From assembly GCA_900552795.1 (NCBI GenBank), contig USBB01000031.1:1-33671 (forward strand): a stretch of 33,671 nucleotides of DNA. Reading direction: 5' to 3'. Both the position numbers and the translations under genes were made by a program. The first letter of the stretch is position 1, and each line of letters starts with the position of its first letter. Source of the stretch: an uncultured Eubacterium sp. GTDB lineage: Bacteria; Bacillota; Clostridia; Lachnospirales; Lachnospiraceae. Shown piece by piece: positions 16,415 to 25,126 of this stretch. A model generated the notes under the pieces. That model did no database searches. It was not told the origin of the DNA and saw only the letters and a list, made by a program, of their open reading frames with translations.

Positions 16415-16726
16415 CTAAATATTTTTATCTTTATATCCCATTGAATACAGCTCTTTCATCTGACTATCAAGAATTTCTGACGGCTCGTAGTCATTTAGCA
16501 TCTGTACTATTCTTTTTATATTATCATCTTCAATCACATCCACATCTGTATGTTGAAGCACTACGTCTTTTAATTGTTTTATGCTGTCATATTCTTTTAT
16601 CTGCTCTATTCCCATTGAGGCAGACAAAATTCCGCACGCATATGCACATTCATAATTTCCTGTCATAACTGCATTCTCAAAACCGCATTTTATTTTAACC
16701 GCATTTTTAGCCAATGATAAAACCAT
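16415..16726 (-). CDS. Hypothetical protein, last gene of the tepA-GH13 operon
   Basis: A 103-residue protein I do not recognise. It is predicted soluble and mostly helical, with three Cys in the first 35 residues (KIKCGFENAVMTGNYECAYACG) and an acidic C-terminal half (VDVIEDDNIKRIVQMLNDYE). It begins two bases after the stop codon of the HAD gene, so it is surely translated as part of that operon. No conserved motif allows a function to be proposed. Confidence 0.
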   Translation of the reverse strand: MVLSLAKNAVKIKCGFENAVMTGNYECAYACGILSASMGIEQIKEYDSIKQLKDVVLQHTDVDVIEDDNIKRIVQMLNDYEPSEILDSQMKELYSMGYKDKNI

Positions 16727-16728
16727 AA

Positions 16729-17382
16729 CTATGCCTCCACACCAAACAGCTTTGTCAGTTCCCTTATGTCATCAATCTTAAGCAAATAATCTTTTTCATC
16801 AACATCTCCAAAGCCATATGCAGCAAATATAAAAGGAATTCCTGCTTCCTTTGCAGCTACTGCATCACCTTTCGTATCTCCTACATAAACAGGATTTTTA
16901 ATATTGTTTCTTTTCACAATCATCTTATTATTTTCTGATTTTGAACACTTTGTTCTTCCCCAGCTCTCTATATCCTTAAAAAAGCTTTCTGTATTATGTG
17001 CCTTTAAAAAAGTTTCAATATATCCGTCCTGGCAGTTGCTTACTATATACAAATCATATCTTTTACTAAGCTTTTCAAGAGTACTTTTAAGGCCATCAAA
17101 AAGCTCGCCGCCATTTTTCTCAAGATACTCATTTTCATATACACACATTTTATCCATTATACTTTTTTGTGTTTTCTCTGTTTCAAGAGGAAATAATTTC
17201 GCCGCTATATCATACATAGGCATTCCCATGCACTCTTCCAGCTCCTTTTCGCTTATGGCTTCTCTGTTAACCTCTGTATCTTTTTCCAAAAGTTCATTCC
17301 ACGATTTTCGTATATTTTTTGTCGCATCCCACAATGTACCGTCAAGGTCAAAAATTATTGCATCACATTCTTTCAAGTTCAT
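16729..17382 (-). CDS. HAD hydrolase, phosphatase-like
   Basis: A 217-residue HAD-superfamily protein. Motif I is AIIFDLDGTLWDATKNIRKS, motif II LYIVSNCQDG, motif III Lys in TKCSKSENN and motif IV PVYVGDTKGDAVAA; the C1 cap lies between the first two. All catalytic positions are present, so it should be an active phosphatase, close to the Gph and PpaX types, with substrate unknown. Its start overlaps the end of the TPR protein gene by 20 bases, showing coupling. It is distinct in sequence from the other two HAD enzymes of this window. Confidence 0.
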   Translation of the reverse strand: MNLKECDAIIFDLDGTLWDATKNIRKSWNELLEKDTEVNREAISEKELEECMGMPMYDIAAKLFPLETEKTQKSIMDKMCVYENEYLEKNGGELFDGLKSTLEKLSKRYDLYIVSNCQDGYIETFLKAHNTESFFKDIESWGRTKCSKSENNKMIVKRNNIKNPVYVGDTKGDAVAAKEAGIPFIFAAYGFGDVDEKDYLLKIDDIRELTKLFGVEA

Positions 17383-18199
17383 CTAAAAGCTCCTCCAATG
17401 CCTGTTCCTGCGTTATATCATAACATATTGAAAAACAGTCTCTTGCAAGACTGTATTGTTTATCTTCAAGCATAAGCTCGCCGACTCTGTAAATAATACC
17501 TATCGTATCAGGATCCGGTCCGGGCTCTATTGCATAGTCCGCAAAAACCTCCTGCATCTGCTTTATGCTCAAGTCCGGAGTCTTATTACCAACCGCTTTT
17601 TCTATATATGCAAGTTCATTATCCGCATTTTCAGTATGAAAATAAATATTGCTGTAAATATAACATGCTCTCGCTACTTCCGGCTTATATTTTTGAGTAT
17701 AATAATATCCCATATTTCTGTAATATCTCGCCATTGTAGCCCTTGTACAGCAGTATCTGTATGCCTGCCTTGTGACAATCATGTACCTTTCCAGCATATT
17801 AAGAGCCCTGTAGCATTCAGCGAGTGCAAGAATAGAATCAAGGTCTACAGGATTCCAGCATATCGCATCTTTGTAAGAAGCCTCCGCTGCCTTAAATTTT
17901 TCCCTTTCCATGCACAAATCACCATACTCCCTGAAATATCTTGCGTATGGGTGTTCTGTACATTTCACACCTGCGTCCGGCTTAAAATAATATTCATAAA
18001 TATAATATTCCATAACATGATTTAAACTAAAATTAATCTCATTGTTATCCCTGACACACTCATCTTCCCTGCTCAAAGAAATATTTCCGCGTGCATCAAC
18101 ATATCCTGCTCTTCTTACCTTTTCCTGATTTTCCAAAGCTTTAATCATCTGTTCAAGCTCTTTGTTATTATCAAACTGAGTATTCACATCAATCTCCAT
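17363..18199 (-). CDS. TPR-like repeat protein
   Basis: A 278-residue cytosolic protein of stacked helix pairs. Visible TPR-type units are ARYFREYGDLCMEREKFKAA, ILALAECYRALNMLERYMIV, MARYYRNMGYYYTQKYKPEV and IIYRVGELMLEDKQYSLARD, with the usual Gly/Tyr/Ala pattern. The N-terminus (1-70) is charged and includes NKELEQMIKALENQEKVRRA. Such proteins act as scaffolds; the partner here is unknown but may be encoded in the same operon. It starts ten bases after the GH13 gene's stop, with TAGGA before the ATG. Confidence 0.
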   Translation of the reverse strand: MEIDVNTQFDNNKELEQMIKALENQEKVRRAGYVDARGNISLSREDECVRDNNEINFSLNHVMEYYIYEYYFKPDAGVKCTEHPYARYFREYGDLCMEREKFKAAEASYKDAICWNPVDLDSILALAECYRALNMLERYMIVTRQAYRYCCTRATMARYYRNMGYYYTQKYKPEVARACYIYSNIYFHTENADNELAYIEKAVGNKTPDLSIKQMQEVFADYAIEPGPDPDTIGIIYRVGELMLEDKQYSLARDCFSICYDITQEQALEELLDELERM

Positions 18200-18209
18200 T
18201 CCATAAATC

Positions 18210-20039
18210 CTACACTTTTTCTTTGCTTTCAGTATTTTTATCTATTGTGCATGTAAGAATTGCCGATGTTCTCGGCTCCATAACAACGGCCTTATTGTCA
18301 TCAAGACTTATTTTTTCATCATCTGAACTTGTAAGCTCAATTTTCCAATGGCTTCCTGCCGGAACCTTTGGAAGTCCAAGCATATGCGATTCCCAATGCA
18401 TATTATAAGCGACATATACAAGCTCATTATTTTCGCAATACATAATCCCGATATGTCTGTCATAATTTTCCATTGTCTGATACCACGCACTGCTTCCATG
18501 ATATGAAATATCCGGAAAACCGCCTGATGTATTATTCGCCGATATAAACTGCTTAGGCATATGAAAAACCGCATGCTCTTTTCTTAATGCTATAAGCTTC
18601 TTTACAAATTCAAGCGTCTCGCAAGGCAGCTCTTTATTTTTCCATTTAAGATATGTCGTCTCACCATCAATACAATATGGGTTATTATTTCCATGCTGCG
18701 TATTTTCAAATTCATCACCTGCAAGTATAAGAGGTGTCCCTTGCGAGCATAAAAGCATTATAAACGCATTTTTAATCTGCTTTTTCCTGAGGCGGCATAT
18801 TTTCTGCTTTTTCGTCTTTCCCTCAACACCGCAGTTCCAGCTATTATTAAAATTTTCACCATCACGGTTATTTTCACCATTAGCTTCATTATGCTTGCGG
18901 TCATAGCTTACAAGATCCATCATCGTAAAACCGTTATGATTTGTTATAAAATTAATGCTTGCACTATTTGGCAGATTCTTTCTTGAAACATTCGCAAAAC
19001 TTTCCAGTTGATTTTCATCGCCTTTTAAAAATTTTCTTGCAATATTTGAATAATCTTCATTACAGCTTCCCATATGCCTGAATGTGCCTCTTTTCCCCTC
19101 CCAGTTAACCGTTATAATCTTAGTGTCTGAAAGAAAAGGATCTGCTGCCAGAGCTTCGAGCCCTGCCTGCGAACCGTAATAATGCACGCCGTCAATGTGA
19201 TAATTTTCTACCCAGTATCTTACACAGTCAAGAATATATCCCGGTGCTTTATCCGTAAAATGCATTTCCATAATCAGTTCTATATTCTGTTCATGGAGCA
19301 TTTTTACCATCTTTTTAAATTCCACGGTATAATCTGATGTATCTGCAGAAATTGAAGTATATGAGGATTTTGGTGCAAACATAAATCCGTCAACATACCC
19401 CCAGTAATTAACGGGTCTTTTTATCGGTTCACCAACATATTTTCCGAGCTTTTCTTTTAATTCTTTATCTTTTTCATAAAGCTGGTCAAATCTCATATTT
19501 TCATCAAACTCATATGCAGGCATAAGTTCAATACTTGTAATTCCAAGCGACTTTATGTACGGTATTTTTTCAATTATCCCCTCAAATGTTCCCTTATTAT
19601 TTACCATTGATGTCCTGCTTTTTGTATAACCTCTTACATGCAGCTTATAAATTATACATTCCTCATATGGTATGTTTAATGTCGTATCACCGTCCCAATC
19701 AAAGTCGTCCGTGACTACCCTGCTAAGATAAAGCGGATTTTTATTTATTTTTCCGAATCTTTCGCAATCCGTTATCGTCTTTGCATACGGGTCTATTACT
19801 TTCTTACCGTCCTCCTCATAACAATACAAGGCTTTATCAAGAAAAATACCGCTTATTTTACACGCAAAAACATTACCCTTTTTATAAGCTTCATCCATAT
19901 CTACACGTAAAATCGGTTTCTTCTGCTCGCTGTATAAAAGCAGAGATACCCTGCTGCTTTCACTGGCAAATGCAAAATTATAAATACTTCCCGCCTTTTC
20001 GCACCCTAATTTCAAAGCATCACCCTTAGCAATCAACAT
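18210..20039 (-). CDS. GH13 glycogen-debranching-like protein lacking catalytic residues
   Basis: A 609-residue protein with the layout of GlgX/isoamylase debranching enzymes: a CBM48-like N-domain (1-110), a (beta/alpha)8 barrel (about 125-500) and a C-terminal beta domain. The family block KHNEANGENNRDGENF is intact. The catalytic sites are not: the nucleophile motif DGFRFD reads DGVHYY (Asp to Tyr, about 288), the acid/base motif AEPWD reads TVNWE (Glu to Val, about 311), and the third HDG motif reads HNG (Asp to Asn, about 369). The first conserved region (DVVYNH) is also replaced (LIMEMH). Hydrolysis is therefore not expected; glucan binding or a regulatory role is possible. Start set by GGAGGT before the ATG at 20039, which overlaps the upstream transporter gene. 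Confidence 0.
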   Translation of the reverse strand: MLIAKGDALKLGCEKAGSIYNFAFASESSRVSLLLYSEQKKPILRVDMDEAYKKGNVFACKISGIFLDKALYCYEEDGKKVIDPYAKTITDCERFGKINKNPLYLSRVVTDDFDWDGDTTLNIPYEECIIYKLHVRGYTKSRTSMVNNKGTFEGIIEKIPYIKSLGITSIELMPAYEFDENMRFDQLYEKDKELKEKLGKYVGEPIKRPVNYWGYVDGFMFAPKSSYTSISADTSDYTVEFKKMVKMLHEQNIELIMEMHFTDKAPGYILDCVRYWVENYHIDGVHYYGSQAGLEALAADPFLSDTKIITVNWEGKRGTFRHMGSCNEDYSNIARKFLKGDENQLESFANVSRKNLPNSASINFITNHNGFTMMDLVSYDRKHNEANGENNRDGENFNNSWNCGVEGKTKKQKICRLRKKQIKNAFIMLLCSQGTPLILAGDEFENTQHGNNNPYCIDGETTYLKWKNKELPCETLEFVKKLIALRKEHAVFHMPKQFISANNTSGGFPDISYHGSSAWYQTMENYDRHIGIMYCENNELVYVAYNMHWESHMLGLPKVPAGSHWKIELTSSDDEKISLDDNKAVVMEPRTSAILTCTIDKNTESKEKV

Positions 20040-21513
20040 CTTTACCTCCATCTGAATAAAGCCCCATCATCGTTTTCTTGTCCAATTTATAAAATCTCAT
20101 TATAAATATAGTTATCAGCCATCCTATGATAGGTATTATACAATAAAAAAAGATTGTCATCCACTTAATCTGAAGCGTAAGCGTATCCTCAACCTGCGGA
20201 AACACTTTCGTGTATCCTATAAATGACAATGCTATTCCGACAAAGCCCGTTCCCAAAGCCGAAAAGGATTTATCTATAAAAGAAAATAGTGCTCCCATAA
20301 TTCCAGGCACAAAATGTCCGCTTATTGAATACTCATAATCCGTACAGTCGGCAATCATAGGAACTACTATATTATTTGTTATTGACTTTACACCGTTTAA
20401 CAAAGTAAATACAAGCAGAAACAGCACTGTTATAAGATTTATATTAAACAGTGACACTTTTGTAAGATCACAAAAAATCATCATAAGCATAAGCATTGTC
20501 TGAAATATGATTGCAAGCCATGTCGCCGCAATCATAGTCTTTTTTTGCCCGACCTTCTGTGCATAATGTATTCCTGCATATATTATTGCAAGATTCGGCA
20601 TCCCGACAATCATTCCTATAACGCCCGCAAGCGCATAATTGTCCATAAGAATGCCGTAAAACATGACAAGCACCGTCGAATTACTGTAAACCATTGACGC
20701 AAATTTATTTGATGCTGCCGCAATAACAAGCATTCTTATAGGCTTATTATGTTTTAATATCGTTATATAATCCCTAAAATGTATATCGTCATCAGCCTCA
20801 CACTGTACATCACCGGTACTTTCGTAACCATCAGTATTACCAGAACTGTTTCTATTATTAATAAAATTGTCCGGCTTGTCCTTTTTCCATATACCTGCAA
20901 CCGCAAGTACCGTACATATTCCTGAAACTATAACTACCGTTATGACAAACTCAAAAAAAAGCGCTGTACTGTTAAATGTTTTGTATTTTCCTATAAGATA
21001 TACTGAAACATAGAAAGCGACAAGTCCATGTGCCATCATTATAAACGTTGAATCAAAAAATGTAATAAGAGGCCTTTGTGCTACATCATTTGTAATCACC
21101 GACTGTCCTGACTTTACGACAGCGGTCTGAAATGTATATCCTATAATATAAACAGAATATATCAGTATAAAATACGGAACCCTCAAAAATCCCGGCACAA
21201 GATGCGTTGTAAAAAACAATGTCAGTGAGCTTGCAGCAAGCAGAATATATCCTATAATCATATAAGGTCTGAATTTACCGAATCGTCCATTAGTCTTATC
21301 TATTATAAATCCAATCAATGGGTCAGTTATTCCGTCAAATATTCTCATCCCCGTAAGTATCATCGAAATCAGCACAACTCCAAGTCCTGCAATACCATTC
21401 GCATAATATGAGATATACCCCATCATTGCCAAATACAAATTTGTTGACGTATTATTCAGTGAAAACAAAGCAATCTGCCATACATGTGCCCTGTTTTTTT
21501 CAATTTGGTTCAT
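20026..21513 (-). CDS. GPH-family (MelB-like) sugar transporter
   Basis: A 495-residue, 12-helix secondary transporter of the glycoside-pentoside-hexuronide:cation symporter family. The diagnostic loop DGITDPLIGFIIDKTNGRFG, followed by KFRPYMIIG, is intact, as are the paired helices of both halves. A hydrophilic Asn/Ser/Gly/Asp-rich loop (about 218-245) links them. It should import a sugar or glycoside with a cation, or act in antiport; the sugar is not determinable. It begins two bases after the radical SAM gene's stop with GGGAG before the ATG, and overlaps the GH13 gene start. Confidence 0.
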   Translation of the reverse strand: MNQIEKNRAHVWQIALFSLNNTSTNLYLAMMGYISYYANGIAGLGVVLISMILTGMRIFDGITDPLIGFIIDKTNGRFGKFRPYMIIGYILLAASSLTLFFTTHLVPGFLRVPYFILIYSVYIIGYTFQTAVVKSGQSVITNDVAQRPLITFFDSTFIMMAHGLVAFYVSVYLIGKYKTFNSTALFFEFVITVVIVSGICTVLAVAGIWKKDKPDNFINNRNSSGNTDGYESTGDVQCEADDDIHFRDYITILKHNKPIRMLVIAAASNKFASMVYSNSTVLVMFYGILMDNYALAGVIGMIVGMPNLAIIYAGIHYAQKVGQKKTMIAATWLAIIFQTMLMLMMIFCDLTKVSLFNINLITVLFLLVFTLLNGVKSITNNIVVPMIADCTDYEYSISGHFVPGIMGALFSFIDKSFSALGTGFVGIALSFIGYTKVFPQVEDTLTLQIKWMTIFFYCIIPIIGWLITIFIMRFYKLDKKTMMGLYSDGGKDVDC

Positions 21514-21515
21514 TC

Positions 21516-22409
21516 TTATACTCCCTCGTAGTCAAAAGCCGGTATAAAACTTTCTTCTGATGTTCCATCTTCCTGTATAAATCCGTTTTCCACTCCGATA
21601 TCTATAGCATAATTTACAATTTCCTCATACTCTTCGCCTGTTATACGCCTGTTTATCTCAGGATAATTTTTCACATTATCAAGCGGCGTATACTGATTCA
21701 TAATGCTAATATATATGTTATTTGAATACGTTGCAAATAAATACTTTATAACATTTTTGGAATCTTCTGATAATCCAGGCAACACAAGATGCCTGACTAT
21801 CATTCCTTTTGTCATTATCCCTTTTTTGTTAAATTGAGGTTTCCCAACCTGACGATACATTTCCGCCAATGCTTTCTTTGCAACCTCACAGTAATCTTTT
21901 GCATTTGAATACTTTAAAGACAGTTCACTGTCAAAATACTTAAAATCAGGCATATACACATCAATCAGTCCGTCAATCATCTTAAGCGTACTTACACTCT
22001 CATAACCGCTTGTGTTATACACTATGGGAATTTTAAGCCCAGATGCCTTTGCCTTTTTCAATGCTTCAGCTATCTTTTTAACGTAATGCGCAGGTGTTAC
22101 AAGATTTATATTGTTTGCCTGTTTTTCCTGCAATTCCAGAAAAATCTGCGAAAGCCTGTCCACAGTTATCTTTTTTCCGGCTCTCCCGGCTGCAATGTCA
22201 TAATTCTGACAATAAACACACCTTAAATTGCAGCCTGAAAAAAACACGGTTCCTGAACCTTCTTCTCCTGATATACAAGGTTCCTCCCACATATGAAGCG
22301 CTGCCCTCGCAACATACAAATCATCGCTCACACCGCAATAACCCGTACTTACGTCACTTCTTGGCACATTACATTTTCTTGGACACAATGTACATTTTTC
22401 CAAACTCAT
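21516..22409 (-). CDS. Radical SAM protein, PflA-like (PflX family)
   Basis: A 297-residue iron-sulfur enzyme. An N-terminal Cys cluster (CTLCPRKCNVPR, then GYCGV) may hold an extra cluster. The radical SAM motif CNLRCVYCQN at about residues 60-69 binds the 4Fe-4S cluster that cleaves S-adenosylmethionine. The following segments NLVTPAHYV, VYNTSGYESV, MPDFKYFD and IVRHLVLPG match the uncharacterised PflX/COG1313 group, relatives of pyruvate formate-lyase activase. Its substrate is unknown; no glycyl-radical enzyme gene is next to it. It lies 14 bases after the TepA-like gene. AGGAG precedes the ATG. Confidence 0.
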   Translation of the reverse strand: MSLEKCTLCPRKCNVPRSDVSTGYCGVSDDLYVARAALHMWEEPCISGEEGSGTVFFSGCNLRCVYCQNYDIAAGRAGKKITVDRLSQIFLELQEKQANNINLVTPAHYVKKIAEALKKAKASGLKIPIVYNTSGYESVSTLKMIDGLIDVYMPDFKYFDSELSLKYSNAKDYCEVAKKALAEMYRQVGKPQFNKKGIMTKGMIVRHLVLPGLSEDSKNVIKYLFATYSNNIYISIMNQYTPLDNVKNYPEINRRITGEEYEEIVNYAIDIGVENGFIQEDGTSEESFIPAFDYEGV

Positions 22410-22423
22410 TAGTACTCCTTTTG

Positions 22424-23125
22424 TTAGATATTACCGCTTTTTTGTTTCATAAGCTCTTCAAGCTTTTTAAACGCTGTACTTATACCTCCGACCTCATCTA
22501 TAAGTCCCTGCTGCACTGCTTCTTCTCCTACAAGTATCGTTCCTAAATCCTTTGTCAGAATTCCTGTATTCATCATCATATTTTCAAGTGTCTTTTTCTC
22601 AATATGCGAATGACCGGAAATAAAATTAACTATTCTGTCCTGTATAAGCCTGAAATAATCAAATGTCTGCGGTGCACCTATAATTGTACCATTCATTCTT
22701 ACAGGATGAATAATCATAGTTGCAGACGGAGCTATAAATGAATAATCCGTACTCACTGCAAGCGGTACTCCTATGCTGTGTGAATCTCCAATCACCAAAG
22801 ATACCGTCGGCTTTGACATCGAAGATATCATCTCTGCAACTGCAAGACCCGCACTAACATCACCGCCTACTGTATTTATAAGAAAAAGTATCCCCTGTAT
22901 TTCCTCATCATTCTCAACCTTTGCAAGCTGCGGAAGAATATGCTCATACTTTGTAGTTTTACTTGTTGCCGGAAGCGTATCATGACCCTCTATCTCGCCT
23001 ATAATAGTCATCAGATGAATTTTTCCATGATTTGAGCTTTCCAGCTCCACCTGTCCATAATCAAAAATTCTTTTGTCCTGCTTCTCATTTTTTTGCTCTT
23101 TATCAATTCCACTATTCATATGCAT
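22424..23125 (-). CDS. ClpP-fold serine protease, TepA-like
   Basis: A 233-residue member of the ClpP/crotonase-fold peptidases. The segment FLINTVGGDVSAGLAVAEMI gives the substrate-strand Gly pair, the nucleophile Ser is probably in VIGDSHSIGVPLA, and the His region is TMIIHPVRMNG. The length and the SIGVPLAVSTDYSF pattern fit TepA, a cytosolic protein of Bacillus linked to protein translocation, more than true ClpP. The first 35 residues are charged and probably disordered. GGAGG lies six bases before the ATG. It follows tRNA-Thr and begins the seven-gene operon ending at 16415. Confidence 0.
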   Translation of the reverse strand: MHMNSGIDKEQKNEKQDKRIFDYGQVELESSNHGKIHLMTIIGEIEGHDTLPATSKTTKYEHILPQLAKVENDEEIQGILFLINTVGGDVSAGLAVAEMISSMSKPTVSLVIGDSHSIGVPLAVSTDYSFIAPSATMIIHPVRMNGTIIGAPQTFDYFRLIQDRIVNFISGHSHIEKKTLENMMMNTGILTKDLGTILVGEEAVQQGLIDEVGGISTAFKKLEELMKQKSGNI

Positions 23126-23192
23126 AATAATCCTCCATTCATAAAAATGATTTGTCTTATTATGCTCATGAACTTAAAAATACATACAAAAA

Positions 23193-23265
<73 letters not shown>

Positions 23266-23305
23266 ATATAAAAATTTCCTGCAAACTTGCAAATTGTACT
23301 CATCT

Positions 23306-23334
23306 ATTATATATGCGATATGAATAATTGTAAA
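23306..23334 (-). promoter_or_regulatory. Promoter of tRNA-Thr
   Basis: Minus-strand TTTACA (23329-23334) and TATAAT (23306-23311) are 17 bases apart, about 40 bases before the tRNA 5' end. Transcription may also read on into the TepA-like operon, since only a short T stretch follows the tRNA. Confidence 0.
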
Positions 23335-23358
23335 GCTTTTTTAATTAATTATGTTATG

Positions 23359-23386
23359 TTCACGTTAAATTTTATATGCATATAAT
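23359..23386 (+). promoter_or_regulatory. Promoter of the ABC transporter pair
   Basis: TTCACG (23359-23364) and TATAAT (23381-23386) are 16 bases apart, about 27 bases before the ATPase start. It diverges from the tRNA-Thr promoter. Confidence 0.
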
Positions 23387-23412
23387 AATATATAACTTAA
23401 AGGAGCCCTGTT

Positions 23413-24177
23413 ATGAATCCAATTCTTTCATTAAAAAATGTCAGTTATTCATACCACACAAAAGAGGGAGAAACAGCGGCACTGTATGATATAAATCTTG
23501 ATGTTGAAAATGGCAGCTTTATATCCATAGTTGGTCCGTCAGGCTGCGGAAAATCAACATTATTGTCGCTGATATCAGGTCTTATAACTCCTGGTTCGGG
23601 TACTATTTATTTTAATAATGTTCCATACACTTCCTCAGATATGCATATAGGATATATGCTTCAAAAAGATAACCTTTTTGAATGGCGCACAGTTTATAAA
23701 AATGTGCTTCTCGGACTCGAAACAAAAAAGCAATGCACAAAAGATAAACTGAAATTTGTAGACGGAATGCTTGAAACCTATGGTCTTTCAAATTTCAAAA
23801 ACTCACGTCCATCACAATTATCCGGTGGTATGCGTCAGCGTGCTGCACTTATAAGAACACTTGCATTAGAACCTGATGTTCTTTTGCTTGATGAACCCTT
23901 TTCGGCACTTGACTATCAGACGCGTCTTTCCGTAAGCGATGACATATACAAAATAATAAAAGAGCAGGGCAAAACTGCAATCTTAGTCACACATGATATT
24001 GCTGAGGCTATAGCAATGGGCGAAAAGGTAATTATTTTAAGCAAACGTCCTGGAACAATCAAAAAAATTATAGATATAAACATAAACGATGTCCATAATT
24101 CAGATACCCCTTTTGCCAAGCGCTCTGCCCCGGGTTTTAACAATTACTTCAATCAGATATGGAAGGAGCTTGTATAA
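23413..24177 (+). CDS. ABC transporter ATPase, nitrate/sulfonate/taurine type
   Basis: A 254-residue cytosolic ATPase of an importer. Walker A is GPSGCGKSTLLS, the Q-loop is GYMLQKDNLFEW, the signature is QLSGGMRQRAALIRTLA, Walker B is VLLLDEPFSALD, and the switch His is in ILVTHDIAEAI. The DNLFEWRT and HDIAEAIAMGEKV segments are typical of the SsuB/TauB/ThiZ group. Substrate is unknown: candidates are sulfonates, pyrimidine precursors, riboflavin precursors or similar. AGGAG precedes the ATG. The permease gene starts on the very next base after its stop. No substrate-binding protein gene is adjacent, which is odd for this group. Confidence 0.
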   Translation: MNPILSLKNVSYSYHTKEGETAALYDINLDVENGSFISIVGPSGCGKSTLLSLISGLITPGSGTIYFNNVPYTSSDMHIGYMLQKDNLFEWRTVYKNVLLGLETKKQCTKDKLKFVDGMLETYGLSNFKNSRPSQLSGGMRQRAALIRTLALEPDVLLLDEPFSALDYQTRLSVSDDIYKIIKEQGKTAILVTHDIAEAIAMGEKVIILSKRPGTIKKIIDININDVHNSDTPFAKRSAPGFNNYFNQIWKELV

Positions 24178-24966
24178 ATGAGTAAAGAACAGCAGCTTTA
24201 TGTAAAAAAGCAAAAACAATATAAAATATTTATCACATTTTCCCGCATATTTGTTTTTGTGGCGTTTGTATCACTTTGGGAAATTGCAGCTAAATTTAAC
24301 TGGATAAATGCTTTTATATTCAGTTCTCCGTCCAGAATAATTAAAACATTTCTAAAAATGGCAGCCGACTGCAGTATTTACAAGCACACTCTTGTAACAT
24401 TGCAGGAAACATTCATAAGCTTCCTGCTTATAATTGTACTCGGAATAGGTACAGCTCTTATCTTATGGCTTTTCACACCGCTTTCGGATATTCTTGAGCC
24501 TTATATAGTAATGTTAAACAGTCTCCCGAAATCAGCTCTTGCACCTATGCTCATAGTATGGATTGGTAACAACCAGAAAGCGATTATAGTAACAGCCATT
24601 TCCGTAGCTGTATTTGGAAGCATTTTAAGTATATATACTGCATTTTCACAAACTGACCCTGAAAAAATAAAATTAATGAAAACTTTCGGTGCAAGCAGAT
24701 TTAAAATTCTTACAAAACTTGTGTTTCCAGCTTCATTAAACACTATTATGAGTAATATGAAAGTAAATATAGGATTATGTCTCGTTGGCGTAATTATCGG
24801 TGAATTTCTCGCTGCACGAGCTGGTCTTGGCTATCTTATTATTTACGGAAGCCAGATATTTAAGATGGATTGGGTTTCAATGTCCATTGTAATTCTCTGT
24901 ATTATATCCGTAATACTTTTTAAATTTACTGACATCGTACAAAAAATCGTAAAAAAGATATCTTAA
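24178..24966 (+). CDS. ABC transporter permease, nitrate/sulfonate/taurine type
   Basis: A 262-residue membrane protein with six or so transmembrane helices. The BPD permease domain contains the cytoplasmic coupling motif as MKTFGASRFKILTKLVFPAS (EAA loop) followed by MKVNIGLCLVGVIIGEFLAA, diagnostic of the SsuC/TauC/ThiX group. It starts directly after the ATPase stop codon with AAGGAG inside the end of that gene, so the two are coupled and made in equal amounts. The ligand-binding protein must be encoded elsewhere or has been lost. Confidence 0.
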   Translation: MSKEQQLYVKKQKQYKIFITFSRIFVFVAFVSLWEIAAKFNWINAFIFSSPSRIIKTFLKMAADCSIYKHTLVTLQETFISFLLIIVLGIGTALILWLFTPLSDILEPYIVMLNSLPKSALAPMLIVWIGNNQKAIIVTAISVAVFGSILSIYTAFSQTDPEKIKLMKTFGASRFKILTKLVFPASLNTIMSNMKVNIGLCLVGVIIGEFLAARAGLGYLIIYGSQIFKMDWVSMSIVILCIISVILFKFTDIVQKIVKKIS

Positions 24967-25025
24967 CTTTCTATTTTTTAGTTTTAGTTGTATTTTTATA
25001 TAATACGTATTATAATAATAATTAT

Positions 25026-25086
25026 GGTGTCAACACGCCCCAATTATTATTACACAGATTGTTTCGTGCCTTGCACTCCCGCAATC
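25026..25086 (+). repeat. 61-base dispersed palindromic element, copy B
   Basis: GGTGTCAA is followed after 23 bases by the hairpin GATTGT-TTC-GTGC-CTT-GCAC-TCCC-GCAATC. It matches copy A at 15407-15467 without gaps (about 80 percent), and the one change in the outer stem keeps pairing as G-U. It lies 40 bases upstream of the DUF5721-like start. A perfect palindrome, ATAATACGTATTAT, lies just before it (about 25000-25013). Confidence 0.
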
Positions 25087-25126
25087 GTATATTTAAAATT
25101 TATCTGTAAAGAAAGGCTGCAATTAC

